Shown piece after piece: positions 47,222 to 60,438 of a stretch of DNA of 64,000 nt (positions within the stretch are counted from its first letter, which is position 1; the number at the start of each line of letters is the position of its first letter). This DNA is from Marsupella aquatica (taxonomy: Eukaryota; Marchantiophyta): assembly GCA_973895155.1 (NCBI GenBank), contig OZ316895.1, forward strand, positions 558,001 to 622,000. The letters are read 5' to 3'. The position numbers and the translations under genes were made by a program. The notes beneath the pieces were generated by a model. It was not told the DNA's origin. It made no database searches and saw only the letters and a list, made by a program, of their open reading frames with translations.

Positions 47222-50200
47222 CTATCGCCCAACTAAGGAACTCATTTGAAGAATACCTTTAGGACGTTGTGTGCCACTGGTGCTGCTAGAGGAAGATTCA
47301 AAACCTAATGCAAGCAAGGGTAAACCGGTAGATTCGTCTTCAACGACTGTTTGGAGAGCCGAGTACGACAATTGGCGGTCAGTGGGTCCGACGAAGTGCT
47401 TAAACTGAGACGGAGTATCCTCTGATTTTTCCAGAGAGACTTCCACATCCATATTTCCCATGAGCATGACAACTACTTGAGACATTGAAGGGCGCCTTTC
47501 TGGATCATGTTGCACGCATAGAAGACCAACATTGAGTGCCCGAAGGACTTCAGGTACTACACACTCATCTCTCAACTCAGATTGCAAGACATCCAAGAGC
47601 AACCCTTTTCTGTGCATTTGCTGAACCTGGAGAGTAAACAAAAATCATTGCAGACAATGGTGAAAGTCAGCAAAGCTTTTGTTCGAAATCAAGCGGAAAA
47701 TTGTGCTGAACTCGGAACAACTATGCAACATCAGAAGAAATAAATCAATAACGAGTGAGAAACATAATTGATCCTAAGCTGCCTCCCAAGGCTATACCAC
47801 CGTAGCAACGATTGCACCTATCATCAGAAGGTGCAAGCCTCAATCGTAACGAATTGCACCTATTCTTCCATGCAGAATTCAAACAAGTAAGACTCTCTTC
47901 TTTAACTGTATACTTTTCGTTTGAACACAAATCTTGGCATTTGACCAGAAGGTTCTGCAAGATCATATTACCCAATCCTTTAGAAATACTGCTTCTGCAA
48001 AAGTGTAGTCAATGCACTTTCTTCCGCTAACAATCTCTAAAACCACAATCCCATAGCTGTAAACATCAGCTTTGTCTGAAAGTTGGCCTTGCGTAGCATA
48101 CTCTGGAGAAAAGTAGCCTCTGCAACAAAATACAGCCATTAGGCTAATATCTTAGAACAAGTTGAATAATACTCAGCAATTTATGATTGAAAAGATCCCT
48201 CCAAAAACTTGCCAAGAATAGAAATTGTCATGTTTGACGCCGAGAAGTACAAAACAAAAAGTGGAGTTCTAACTTATCAAACTAAGACTCCGACCAAGGA
48301 AAAGTGGTACTTGCTTGAAGTATATATTCGGGAAACTTACAATGTTCCAGCAATTTTTGTGTATAAGGTTTCCCTGGACTCCTCTGATAAATGCCTTGCT
48401 AGACCAAAGTCAGCTATCTTAGGCTTGAAGTTCTTATCCAGAAGAATGTTCTCTGGTTTTATGTCCCTGTGTATGATAGATGGTTGCAACTCATCATGAA
48501 GGTAGGAAAGGCCACGAGCAACTCCCACGCAAATCTGGAAGCGTTGTGCCCAATCCAAACTCCCGTGAGGCTGAGATCCTGTACATGTCACATTAAATGT
48601 TAACAGTGAAAAAAACAGTGCGTGGTACGTATATATGTGTAGCAGGAATCATCAAGACTATATACATGATTAAGTTGAGTTCTAGGCATGGATTTCCATA
48701 TACAAAGCTATTCAAGATATGTAAACAATTCATTCATTAATTGTACAACGCATTTTCAGTACATTCTTGCCTCAAACTTGTATATTTGTTCACTGTGCAA
48801 AGACTTTTTACCCAATCATGCATGGCACAACCTACAGAATGAGGGATACAAATTATAGTGGTCGAGACGGTCATAATTTACCCCACAATGCTTGGGCCAA
48901 GTTCCCTTTCTCAATGTATTCAAACACAAGTATGCGTTGTTGCTCCCTGACGCAACAGCCTTTTAAATGAACCAAGTTTCTGTGCTTGATGCCTGTAATT
49001 AGCACAACCTCGTTCAAGAACTCATTCAAGACTGGTACTTTTCGAGAATTGAACAACCTCTTTACTGCAAGACCGGTCTTGTCTGGTAGAACCGCCTGCT
49101 CATTATGCACATGCCCAATAGGCAAACTCAATAGAATTAGCATCCAAGAATCAAACTAATTTGATAACGTAAGCTAAAAGAGAACTAAAATGTTTTCAAT
49201 TTGAACCTGATGTCTATTTAAATTTCACCTAATAAGTGAGTAGATGTTTTATGAATGTAGTTGCCTCTTCTGTCCCAAAAAAGAAGGGGTACAGAGAGTT
49301 CAATTGCCGCATGTCATTGGGTGCTCACATTCTCAAAGGAAACATATGACGAAAGCGAGAACCTACGAACACCATGCCAATACTACACCAAGCAAGGTAT
49401 AGCTAACAATGAAAGGTATGTCCTCCAGGTTCAAAGCAATGAAGAACTCACCATATATACCTCACCGAAGCCACCGTGCCCAAGTTTGTTGTCTTTGTGA
49501 AAATCTCTTGTCGCTGATTTGAGGTCACTATATTGATAAAATGGAGGTTGCACTTTTTGGTCTGCCAGAGCTGCAGAAAGAAAAACACCAGGTTACGAGA
49601 ATCTCTTTGATCGATAATGAAGCTTTCCCACCAATCATTATGGCATTCAGTAACATCAAATTAAGGTTAACACCACAAAACGGCAACGTCTTGGAGTAAC
49701 AAACCATATTGTGTTGCAAGTGGTCTCTCGTGGTATAGAACTCCCAAAACTCAATTTTACCTTGCTGTATTTCTCGGAGGACATACACTTGCTTCCAAAA
49801 TTTCCACATCGTTGCGACAGTAACAATAGAGAGTAGAAATGCAACAACCCCAACACATATCCCAATAATCGTGATGTCGTTGTTGTGGTTACTCTTTGCT
49901 GCACAGTTTTGAAGGAAGAACAATCACATCAAATTACAAAACAATAAGTGTAAAGACGATTTGGGAACATGTCTCCGGTCAATTATTCCAGATAATATTC
50001 CGTATTATTTTGCAATATCTGTCCTAGCACTCGGCGATCAGGCTTAAGAGCGAGCTTAAGAGTTACAATTGGTTTCGAAAGGAGTGAAGTCCAGCATTCT
50101 TACGACTCGAATAGTCTTCAGTAGTTTTGGATCTACAAAGAAATCTTTGGATGTCCGAATTTGCCTCGTTGCAATAGGGGTTTCCACCGAGCCTAAGGAA

Positions 50201-53200
50201 TTGCACAACCACAGCTCCAATCGTAAGTGAAATTTGACTAATACAAAATGCACTAAAAGCTCAAACCGCTAGTTATTTTTAGGAATTGCAATACTCCAAG
50301 CGCTCCATGTCTCCGGAGTAAATCCTACATTTTAGAGTCAGGCCATTCGAAACAGAATGAACTGTCAAACACACAGATTTGGCCTAAGGGTTCAGGAGCA
50401 GAAATCCCAAGGATTGTGGCCCAGTGGTGCCATGACCGCATCATTCCGTTCGTTGTAGTCTACGAGATGATGCACTTTGCCAAAGAGTTTGAAAGATCTA
50501 CCTCTACTGTATAATCTTTAATCTGTAGTGATTTGTATGAAAGCTCTTAGCCTAGTGTATAATCTCCTGACGGGGTATTCTGTAATTAACTTTCAAACTG
50601 AATAATCAGTACCAGGCTTTCGATTTATGGGTCTGTAATTTGTCAAAGAGTTTGAAAGCTCTAGAGCTTACTTTGTAAACTTCGATCTCTACTGATGTAA
50701 ATGGACAGCCGGCTGGGTCAGTCACGAGTATTGCATGATTACACCCCTGATACGTAATTATCATTCCATCGAAATCAACCAATAGCTTGAACATACATAC
50801 TTACAGGATGCTTCGGTTAACATTGATTTTTTGATCTCGCAATCTTTTGATTGTAGGCTCGAGAGCATCTGCGTTTGGGATAATATCCGAAATTCTGTTA
50901 TTAACAAACGAGAACAACTTCTTGCTGGTCTGAGGGCCGTTCTTTTGGAGCGCGTCCAACCATACGCTCAAATTCAGTGTCCCTTGGATGGAATTTCCCT
51001 CAAAATTTCTGCGGACAAACAGAACATTAAACACCCACTTCTCTGCAATACCACCTCAAGAACTTTAAGAGTACAAATAAAAATCTCAGCAAGTCACCCT
51101 TACTAGAGCAGTCAGCTGATTGAAGTAAATTAAGTTCGGTTGTGTTTGTTAGTGTACCCTTCTTAAGTGCAATCTCTTGATTCTTCGCCTACATTAATCC
51201 ACTCCAATTCAACACATGCACGCTTTGACCCCAGGTCGATTTCAATCAAATCAACTCTAATTTCAATCAAATCAACTTTTTTGGGGAAAAAACATTAATG
51301 TATGTGTACAAATGACAACATTTACATCTTCTAATGCTCCAATGCAATATACAGCAGTCAACCTTGGAAAGTTTATCAGCTGCAATCAAATGCCCGTTTT
51401 AAAGACATTAAGTACACCTCGTATGCTGACTTTGTAAACCTTAGTGAGTGATACTTACGCAAAGGTGAGATTTGAAAGAGCCGGTGAGAAGTACAACGCA
51501 CTGGAAAAAGTCCCCGTCAGACGGTTATTGGAAACGTCACTGCAAATGGAGACAAGAACCATGTGCAAAGGCGTTAGACGCGTAAAAATCTTACCGATCG
51601 GTCTCCTCGCTGTTACTCGAGCATCTACTGGGAAACAGAAAAAAGTTCGAGGATATTCACATTTTCTACAAATCATGAATGTGATGTTCTCGCAAATCCA
51701 AAAACATCTTGCTTCAATAACGAGTAATTTAGCATTTGTTCAGCACCGAGAAATTAAACAAATTGGCAGTCGTCACTTCTTCTGTTAGGGAGGCACGTTT
51801 TTATAATTCAACGATACCACTCAAATTGCAGCTACTAACAAGCTAAACTTCAGAGCCTAGCATGATCGAGTTCATCTACGAACTTCATCAAAGCCAAAAG
51901 CGTCATGTAAATCCCATCGCCAGTTAATTACGTTTCAAACTACAAATTGGTGCAGCGACTGCGGAATACGACTGGGAAAGATAACAGTTTTACGTTAAAC
52001 CCTAAACCCTACAACTCTAGCTCTGACAGGCTATTGTACAGTAAAATCATAGCAGTCCAAGTCCATCGGAAGCGCTTGTGCCACTTACAGTTTTCGTAGA
52101 GAGTTGGAATTTATCTTAACCAACAGATCTAAGGAAGAGATGTCGCCCTCAAGATTGTTATGAGACAAGTCCAAGAGAACCAAAGCATTGGTTGTGTTTT
52201 GCCACGTGCTAGGAAGAGAGGACATTGCATTGTGACTGAGATTCCTGTCAAAACAAGTAAAACACGTTTTACATCAAACTGGAATACGGCATGTTAAAAA
52301 TGAAGACCGGTTTCATATATTGAACACAAGTTATTGCCAGACGTCGAGGACACCTTTTAGAATTGTCGATGGCTAGAACATTACAGCAAAGTAATTTGGA
52401 ACGTAGAACATCGATTTTGTAAAGAGCCAGGTTTGCTGATGTAGGAATAATCTACCCAGCACTATGCATGATCATTAAAGTGGGTAAGACTTACAGTTCT
52501 TGCAATGTGTTGAAGAACGGCACGTTTTCGAATGGGCTAAGCTCACCAGCAAGACGATTTTGAGACAAGTTCAAGGACACAAGATTGTTCAAGCCCCCGT
52601 TCAAGCCAACCCAGTCACTTGCGAGTGGGACGTTCTCGATCTTGTTCTTGGTGAAGTCCCTACAAGGAGGCATACACAGGATGACTGTCAAATAATTTCT
52701 TGGCTCCGCTCACACCTTTAATTGAGCAAGAACATAAACATCGTCTCTGTGCATGTTCAATCAAGTGCGATTTAGTAGAACTGAGTAATCTTGTAACAAT
52801 TGATAATCTGTTACATCATCACCTTCGAATTATCAGCTGTACTAAGTGATAGATATTCGCCTGTGTGGATGACCATGATATAAAGCTTCTGCAGCTGTGA
52901 TTTTCTTTTGGGCTAGTCCTAGATTACCATATGAAACTTTAGGAAACATGTCAGATTTGAGAAGATAGAATTGCATACAATACAGTTAACCATCCACCGG
53001 AGAAGTTATTGATGAGGAACGTAAAAGCTGACAGATCCACTTTACTGTTTGTAATGTACCTGAGAATGACAGTACAGCAGATAGACGAGGAGTTGAGTTT
53101 GCTTTCACTAATTGCTTTGATCCTATATTTTGGAACAGTCGTTACTGCTTTCAGCACAGCAATTGGCTAGCCCGATTTATCAAGTTAGAGATGCCAAGGA

Positions 53201-56200
53201 ATTTAATACAGATTCTAGCTAGCTAGTATAAGAATTAATTAGACAGTCAGGTTACATGTGTCAGACAACAAGACAGAGTGAACAAGGTCTACAGTAAGCA
53301 AGGACAGTTTATGGAGAATGAAACCTTGAAGCAATACATGTTTCTCAAATCCAAGAAGATGACTGAGAATTAAGCACGCATCCCACGGCCCCTCAATCTA
53401 ACAGGAGTCTCACATCACTTGCACGTTTTTGAGTAGTACATAGTGTAAAAATCATTCCCTAAATTACTTAAAATTGAAAACTCTATGTTTTCTGTAATTC
53501 TCAAAATTCTATTTAAATAGTTCTGATGCCTTCCATAAAGTTCGTCTTCTACTAGCCACAACGAAAAACTTTTTAAAAATCCAGTATTTGTTGCGGGTGA
53601 TGGGTACGTAGGAAGTAAATGAGTACCCAGAGACACTCATTCAAGAAGAGGAGGTTAGGACTTACATTTCTTGCAAAAGACCCAGCATGACGCCTGGTGA
53701 CTTTGCTATATTATTTTGCAAGGTGGGAAAGTCCCGGCTTGGCCTGTTCGAAAGAGTTCTGCACAGCCACATATCGATAATGCAAAAACATTACTTCACT
53801 GAGTTCCAGATCACAAGAACAGGAGACTGAAACAAACATTGAAACATTTTGGATTGATGGATGTCACAAGACATTCGCATGCAAGAAGCCACGAAATCGC
53901 AATCATTGACTTCAATTGACCAGTCAGACAAATAAGTACAGGTTCGGAGGCAGCGTGCAGCTTACAAAGAGGTGACGGAGTATCCTGTCCGCAAAAATCC
54001 CGGTTGCGCAGTACAGTGGTCCGTGCTTGAAAGACCACATGCTTTTGGAAGGGGTGCGGCAAAGATGGTCGAGTCACCGCAGGAAAGCCAGTCATGGGGA
54101 ACGGGAGTACACGGATCTCCTTGCCAATCGTTCAGTAACAAGCTTTCCTTCAGAATAGTGATCGCTGCGTCTGCATACAAGAACCGAAGATGAATATAAT
54201 CTGAGTCCGAGTCCTTAAGTGGCAATTTTGCATTTATTTATAACCTAGATGAGCGCAAGAAATCGGCTGGCCCCATAGTTTTCAACGCCAGGATCGGACC
54301 GGAAAGCGAAATTTCACGTACTATGACCGTGCGTTTGAAGGCTTGGACTTGCATTCGAAGTTAAGAGCTTACCGTCTGTTGGAGTTGTCGTGGAGAAATT
54401 GAAGTAATATTGGGCATAAACCTCTAAGGCGTTCATCGATACCATCGAATCTGTCATTGCGCTGATTGAAATGTTTACTTCAGTCGACGAAAGAATGAAA
54501 TTCGAGTTTACCGACATGCTTGCGTTTTTGGAGACAGTGAGATCTGGGCCACGAATCCCGTCAAGCTCAATAACCATTTTCCCTCCTGACGAACTTCGGT
54601 TTAGTTCTTCACCATACACAACAACATAAGCGTATTCCGCGGATGTCGCGTATATCGGCCAACCGGCGAACAACAGATTGAACGCAATCCAGAACTGAGA
54701 ATCAACCCACGCATTTTCCATGACTTTAGGCGGTACGTTGTTTGCCTCTGCTCTCGGTTTAGGGTCCGGTGGAGTTGTGGTATTCGAAGTGGGATACCAA
54801 TTGAACCAACTTGAGTCAGGGCTCCACCAATATCGGTCGTATGGATCATCCGGGTACCTGATCGCATGACATCAAGCATCTTCAGCAAATTAAACGATCT
54901 GAAATTGGTTTCATCAAACCACTCCAGCGGACTCACGCGTGCGTACGTCGTGTTCCCTTTGCTCTGTGTCCATAGTTGTGCTATATCGAACGGTATCGTG
55001 CCTAATTAGAGTAACCTAAGACTTAAGACCTTCATTGACACTGGCAAATTTTCAAAACTAAACAATTTAAGACTGCCTGGAAAGTTGTACAGTCACCTAG
55101 ATTTCACAAACAACTGGAAGCACGGTACAAGGACCTCATTGGGAGATGCCCAATGGGTTTATATATTCAGGAAATTTTATCTGAACTATTATAATCAATT
55201 GTGCGAAACTATTGAGCTCATTTAGAGGAAGTACGGACGGTGCGGTAGTAGATCATGGAAAATGGATCAAAATATATGTCAATGATTGACCGAGACGAAT
55301 AGATTAACTGTACGAGTCTCGGATCGAGATGATGTAATCGTGAATGACACCAGGTGACTGGAAATGGAAGCCCCGCCTAGACCTAAACTGAACTGAGCAG
55401 AATCGAAGGAAAAAGAAAGGATAAGGGCCTCAATTCGATGCTTACATTAGCAGCCCATATGGAGTAGTTGAGGGATCAACACCAATGTTATATCTGACCA
55501 AGTTAGCAAGATACTGCCTGTCACTACCTGGGTAAGAGTACATCAAAGGGTCAAGTTCTCGCAGCTCCAAGTTTGAGATGAACGGTGTTCCAATCAGTGG
55601 TTGTAGGCAGATATATATGACGCTCCCCGGAGAGTAGAAGATGCCTTCATAGCTCAAACTTTTATTGACGAACGAAGAGTCCGAAGCCGAGTATTCCACA
55701 GTAAACACATTCGTAGCGTTGACGTAGACGAAAAACTTGATGGGTAGAACCAGCTCGGACTGCAAAATGAACGATGCGCGAACCAAATACGTGGTGTTCC
55801 TCTTCGTGGGCACCTCATAACAATATTTGTTACGGCGCTTGGGAAAGAATCTGAAGGGGTACGGAATAGTGCTTGAAATGTCCATACTGCTGTTCCCTGT
55901 CAAAATGAGGGTACTGTTGCTATCCGGGGTAGAGTACAATCCGGTAATATTGTCCAGGCCGCCAGAACCGCCACAGTCTATGTTAAAAAATCCTGCACGA
56001 ACAATCAATGAAAATAGTGGGCAAATCCGCAATTTTAATTCCATTTGGCGCATTGACCGTACTATCCGTTCGAATTGGTAGCGAAGGTCTGCTGTGACTA
56101 CCTAAAAGGCGCACGATAGTCGAAAGTCTTCACCCTTCCTTTTTTCCCGAGCAAGAACAATACAAATGACGACGATTTGCCAGTGTCATTCTTCGTTCAT

Positions 56201-56692
56201 TCATTCGCCAAATTAAGGAGGACCGCCGTGGGGAAGGTTTAATGCGGTGACTACAGCATGAACCATCTTCGATTACAACTAAAAAGCGTCAATTCTATAT
56301 AAGACTTAGAGCGTCATCGGCCGAGATCTCTATCATCGATTCAATTCGATCGGAGTTAATTGCGAAAGCCATTCTACAATCATTATCTGTCCCACCATTT
56401 GTTTCCCAACTGAAAGCCTTTCCTACGTCTCTACCCGACAATCGAAACCTGTTCTGAAATCTTTTCTACAGTAAGTAACAAAATCAATACCAATTCGTCT
56501 GGCATAACTCGAAATGATGATATATTGAATGTTCAAAACTAAAGACAAACCTGGAGTTTGCTGCTGCCCATAAGACGTCGTCGCCAGCGTCATCCAAATT
56601 GTAAGGATGGATAACAGAGAGATCTTAACAAATCCTTGCATTCCGTATCCATGCCCACAGCAGTTTCTCCTTCCTTCAAGCGATCCAGCCAT
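47222..56692 (-). CDS. Malectin-like/LRR receptor-like protein kinase, gene C
   Basis: Exons 56692-56551, 55992-55446, 54857-54373, 54170-53966, 53758-53666, 53059-52991, 52659-52495, 52244-52089, 51539-51459, 51008-50805, 50192-50104, 49898-49761, 49570-49452, 49095-48882, 48578-48341, 48119-47972, 47626-47222 give a continuous frame of about 1165 residues. The 48-base exon 10 of genes A and B is decayed here and is left out; skipping it keeps the phase. Motifs: signal peptide ([19 protein letters not shown]), malectin-like NIDCGGSGG and [40 protein letters not shown], membrane helix ([18 protein letters not shown]), [47 protein letters not shown], and a Ser-rich tail ending SSLVGR. Exon 7 has a 12-base in-frame duplication adding four residues to an LRR. 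Confidence 0.82.
51230..51285 (-). pseudogene. Decayed exon 10 of gene C
   Basis: The segment matches the 48-base LRR exon at 19386-19433 (A) and 37520-37567 (B) at its 3' end (ATCGACCTGGG). The acceptor, CCCAG in B, reads CCCAA here, and a GTTGATTTGATTGAAAT block is duplicated inside. In the frame required by exon 9 a stop follows almost at once. Skipping is the simplest expectation. Confidence 0.6.
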
Positions 56693-57745
56693 CTTTTCAA
56701 ATTGAGATGTATCCCCGGATGTAGCCTATGAATCCACTGTAACACAGCTCTTCTCACAGTTGCTGAAATCGATGCCTACCAATCTACCTGAGGAACTCAC
56801 AATACTCCCGTTACATTTGAGAATTTCACTCCTCCGATAGCCTGTGCATCGTATACTTTCAGCTCAATAATCTTCGTGTATCGCCTATCCGTGCTTCCAA
56901 AGAACTAAATGCTTACTATGTCGCACTTTCCGGATTTGTATCAATCTCTCCAGACGATGATGCTATGCTACTCAACTTCGTTCACCCAATTTCTAGGTGG
57001 GAACAGTACTCATGAGATCCCAGGGTCATCCTCACGAGTACGTAAAGTAATAAGATCTTTCTAGCCAAGTATGACCGGGCAAAGGGCGGGTAACTATGTT
57101 TTGTGTGCCCACAATAAATTATCATCCCCCTGCCCGATTAGATGTTGACTGTGTAGCGTTTGCTCGGTTCATAGATAGCATATTTGGGCTGCCCAGCCAG
57201 TTGCCTCTGTTGGCTTCGATCACCCACTGACCCACCTGCTGGACAGTGAATTTTTCCACGTACTAACCTCATCGTTCTTGTCCCTAGCCCTGCCGATGAA
57301 AATTCCGGAAGCTCTTTCTGTGAGTTCTTTTTGTGTCTCCATAACTACTCCACTTTGAGACTCAGTCTCTGAGTGTGGCACCAATTCGATGATTCTCGTC
57401 AAGTTCTGTCCAAGTTGCCAATTATCGGTCGATCTACGGGTATTAAGAACGCATGGCTGTAATTGATGGCACGAGTGCGAGTCAGGTGATATGCAGGAGG
57501 TGGCCATGATTGATTGGTCCTGAAGACCTTTGAGGCAAAAGAGCTCCCCAGCTCTATTGACTGGAGGGGAGGGACCCGGCTTCATGCACGCCATTGGAAG
57601 CTTATAATACTTCGTTGAATGCGGACTTTTTAGGTGCGCTGACAAGTTGCCCACGATGTTGCGGGGAAGCTGTGATTGGAGACTGATCGACCTCGATTGT
57701 CAAGCCTTTTCTTTTCTCTTGGCTGAATTAAACAAGTGGTCATAG
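56693..57745 (-). promoter_or_regulatory. Conserved upstream block of gene C
   Basis: It is homologous in order to 30737-31720 and 42760-43690 and ends at the landmark GGCTGAATTAAACAAGTGG. The promoter and 5' untranslated region of gene C should lie in its right-hand neighbourhood of the start codon; no box was assigned. Confidence 0.5.
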
Positions 57746-57778
57746 ACACAGAGACACACATCTCCAGCAAAATACTTC

Positions 57779-58493
57779 GATGGGCCCCTCTAACTAAAGA
57801 TATTCCTCACGACTCACTAGCCCTTAACTTTTCAAATATACTTAATGGGCCCCTTCCCTTGTCCTTGTAACCCTTTCTCAGAACGTCACATTATTTCTTC
57901 CATTTTTTAATTATAATCTGACTGTACAATTATCCACATCAGATATACTGTCGAGAAGCAATTTTCAGTGCCTTGACACTCTCATATTCATCTTAAATTA
58001 CTCCTGCATGGGTTCTTATTCTCTTTACTATTCCCTAACAATTACTAAAACATTAGACTTGGTGAAATGTTTCACAGTTTTGATGAGTTGCATGGTTGCC
58101 TTCATTCTTGAATGAAATGTCCTGCATGGGAGGGCTTCTGCCTGGTTGAAAACAAATTACATATTTCATGTTCATGTTTGTCTTTTTGGAACCACTGTCC
58201 CAAGGTCTTGCAGCAGGGTTAAGGCAGACCACCCTGAGGGTTTAGGGTTTAGGGAGGACCAATCAGATTGCAGAAGGGACTGTAGAGATTACAATACTAG
58301 ATTACAATACAATAAATAAATTTTATTTTCTATTCAAACAAGAGTACACCGAATTGCTTCTGGACAGTACATTTGGTGGATGACGTAGATAGCTGTATAG
58401 TATGTTACAATTAAAAAATGAAAAAAATAATATGAGAGGTCCTGAGAAAAGGTTACAAGGACAAGAGGAACATCTTTAGCTAGAGGCCCCATC
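57779..58493. repeat. Long inverted repeat, probable non-autonomous DNA transposon
   Basis: The left arm (57779-57965) and right arm (58352-58493) are reverse complements with moderate divergence. Shared landmarks include GATGGG(C)CCCTCTA, CCTTGTCCTTGTAACC, CATTTTTTAATT and AGAAGCAATT. The left arm has an extra segment of about 55 bases. The loop is about 385 bases and non-coding. No clear target duplication was found at the arm ends. Confidence 0.65.
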
Positions 58494-58509
58494 AAGTTTT
58501 TTTCCCGTA

Positions 58510-58660
58510 CACATCTCTAACTATCTACACAGTGAACTCTCACTAAAATGCACGCTTCTTTTCTCTTGGCTGAATTAAACAAGTGGTCACAAGTACACAT
58601 CTCTAACTATCTACAGTGAACTTTCGGTAAGTGCATGCTCTAGGGAAGACCTATCTGGGG
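58510..58660. repeat. Short tandem duplication near the inverted repeat
   Basis: The block TACACATCTCTAACTATCTAC followed by AGTGAACT occurs at 58507-58540 and 58590-58625. Between them lies TTCTCTTGGCTGAATTAAACAAGTGGTCA, also found at 57714-57743 at the end of the gene C upstream block. Confidence 0.6.
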
Positions 58661-59001
58661 TGCACTAAAACAGGTGTGGCATGCCTTGATAAGCGCACAT
58701 GCATCCCATAACACTTAGTGCTTTTATAGATAACTGTGCTTCATTTAGATTCCTTTGTTGAATGTGTATGGACCCCTCTATCAGTGAATAGTCAGCCTCG
58801 TGCACCATATCCCTGCCCTAATTCTGTGCCCACACTCCTTAGGTGCATTCTTTACTCTACTAAGAATGGGCATGCATTTATCTGTAAATGAGATTTCCGT
58901 AGTTTATGCGATTACATGTAAGCACATACAAACACTTATCAAGGGTATGCACTTAAAAAAAATGTTTAGCAAACTGATTTCTCTTTGAGATTCACTCATC
59001 T
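58661..59001. other. Intergenic stretch, no gene recognised
   Basis: Only the left target duplication of the adjacent SINE (58987-59001) was recognised here. Confidence 0.4.
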
Positions 59002-59323
59002 AACCAACTGGCTTTGGTCAGTTGGCCAGAGGATGAGCCTAGAACCCAGAGGTCCCAGGTTCAATCCTCCCTCCACACATAAGGGGTGTGGAGGGTATGT
59101 GTGTGTGTGTGGGTGGGGTGTAGTGGTGGGAGTATTGATTATCTCCTCAGCCCTGGTTGCCCACTTTGGGTTCTGGTTTAATCCTCTCTCCCTCCTGGTC
59201 TGGGTCCCTGTTGGATCCCTGGGTATTGTCCCCTTGTGGCTGCCCTACATAGAAATGCATGCTCCAAAGCAGGACGTCTATCCTCTGTTGGATGGGCCTG
59301 CTTTCGGTTTTCAAGGCAAAAAA
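59002..59323 (+). mobile_element. tRNA-derived SINE, copy 2, with perfect 15-bp target duplication
   Basis: The 322-bp element has a tRNA-like head with an A box TGGTCAGTTGG at 59015-59025 and a B box GGTTCAATCC at 59058-59067. This spacing is as in tRNA genes and fits an internal RNA polymerase III promoter. A tRNA-unrelated body follows, with a (TG)n run and the 3' end TTTTCAAGGCAAAAAA. The duplication GAGATTCACTCATCT flanks it at 58987-59001 and 59324-59338. It has no coding capacity and would depend on a LINE reverse transcriptase. Confidence 0.92.
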
Positions 59324-59427
59324 GAGATTCACTCATCTCACTTGAGACACAGTCAAGTACATTGTTTTTTTGCCTTGAAACATCAGTCAAGTACATTGTT
59401 CACCCAAAAATTTTGTGACTAATATTA

Positions 59428-59575
59428 CTTTTTGCCTTTTAAACTAAAATCAGGCCCATCCAAAGAGTAAAGACATCATGCTATGGAGCATGAGATTCCA
59501 TGTACTAGGGTAGCCACAAGGATGAGATTCTATGTAGGGTAGCCACAAGGAGATAGTACCCAGGGATCTAACTGC
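59428..59575 (-). mobile_element. SINE fragment (3' part), minus strand
   Basis: The reverse complement matches the 3' half of the SINE at 59002-59323, from the CCCTGGGTA region to the final AAGGCAAAAAG. A block around TTGTGGCTACCCTA is duplicated inside it. The tRNA-like head is missing. Confidence 0.78.
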
Positions 59576-60438
59576 CATATATAGCATGCTCATCCTGGAA
59601 AATGCTTGATTTTTTGTCTTGCAGTGAATAAAATATGAGAGCATAACTAGAAGGATAAAATAAATAATGTAAGTAAAGTGTCTGCCAAGAAAAGCACAGT
59701 GACCATTGAAAAGTACAACTTACCATTCAACGATGCTATGATTTGTGCACTTAATTCAATGTGCCTTATGAATGACTCTTATTTCAATAAAAACCAAAAA
59801 CTTACAAAAGAAAGACATGAGGGGAACTTAAGACACTATGTGTTCAAGTTAGAATCCTTTCTCTCACTCATGAGCTAGAATAGTTTGTTCAAGTGGTGGA
59901 GTCATTGGTTTCCTCTCTAAGTAAGGGATCACAAACTTTAAAAGCTAAAAGTGGCTGCCAAAATAAGTTCAAAATACTCTAGAATACCTAAAATTAAAGG
60001 CTGCACATTGAAATAAAAATACATGACACAAAAATCTGAATAAGACAAAATCTGAAAAGTGGATAACACTAATTTTCTCCTAATACTAATTTTTGCATAA
60101 CACTAATTATGGTGAAGAATGTAGCTTTTGTACAATGCCAAAGTGGAGTTCACCGAAGCCCTTCACACACAAAAGAATGGACACGTTAATGAAGTCACAC
60201 CTGCCCATATTCAAAGCTCCCCATCCCTGCCCCTTACTTTTCATTCTTGTCCTGCATAGGACAATGTACTGACCTTAAGAAGTGGAGCCCAGGTCCCTCT
60301 TCCCCGCATTCCTAGTGAAACTGACAGTGTATAATGAGAACTATTGGTTACCCATAGCTCTTATGTAGGTAGTTGTGGTTTCAAATTAAACAAGGGGTCA
60401 TTCTCTTCCACTTAATATATGAAAAGGGGCAAGAGGGC
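59576..60438. other. Intergenic stretch, no gene recognised
   Basis: AT-rich sequence with short open frames and no recognisable motifs. Confidence 0.4.

Noticed and set aside
58238-58255. Interstitial telomere repeat (TTTAGGG)n
   Set aside because: Only about two and a half units; with the similar AAACCCT pair at 51997-52010 in an intron it is too short to be meaningful.
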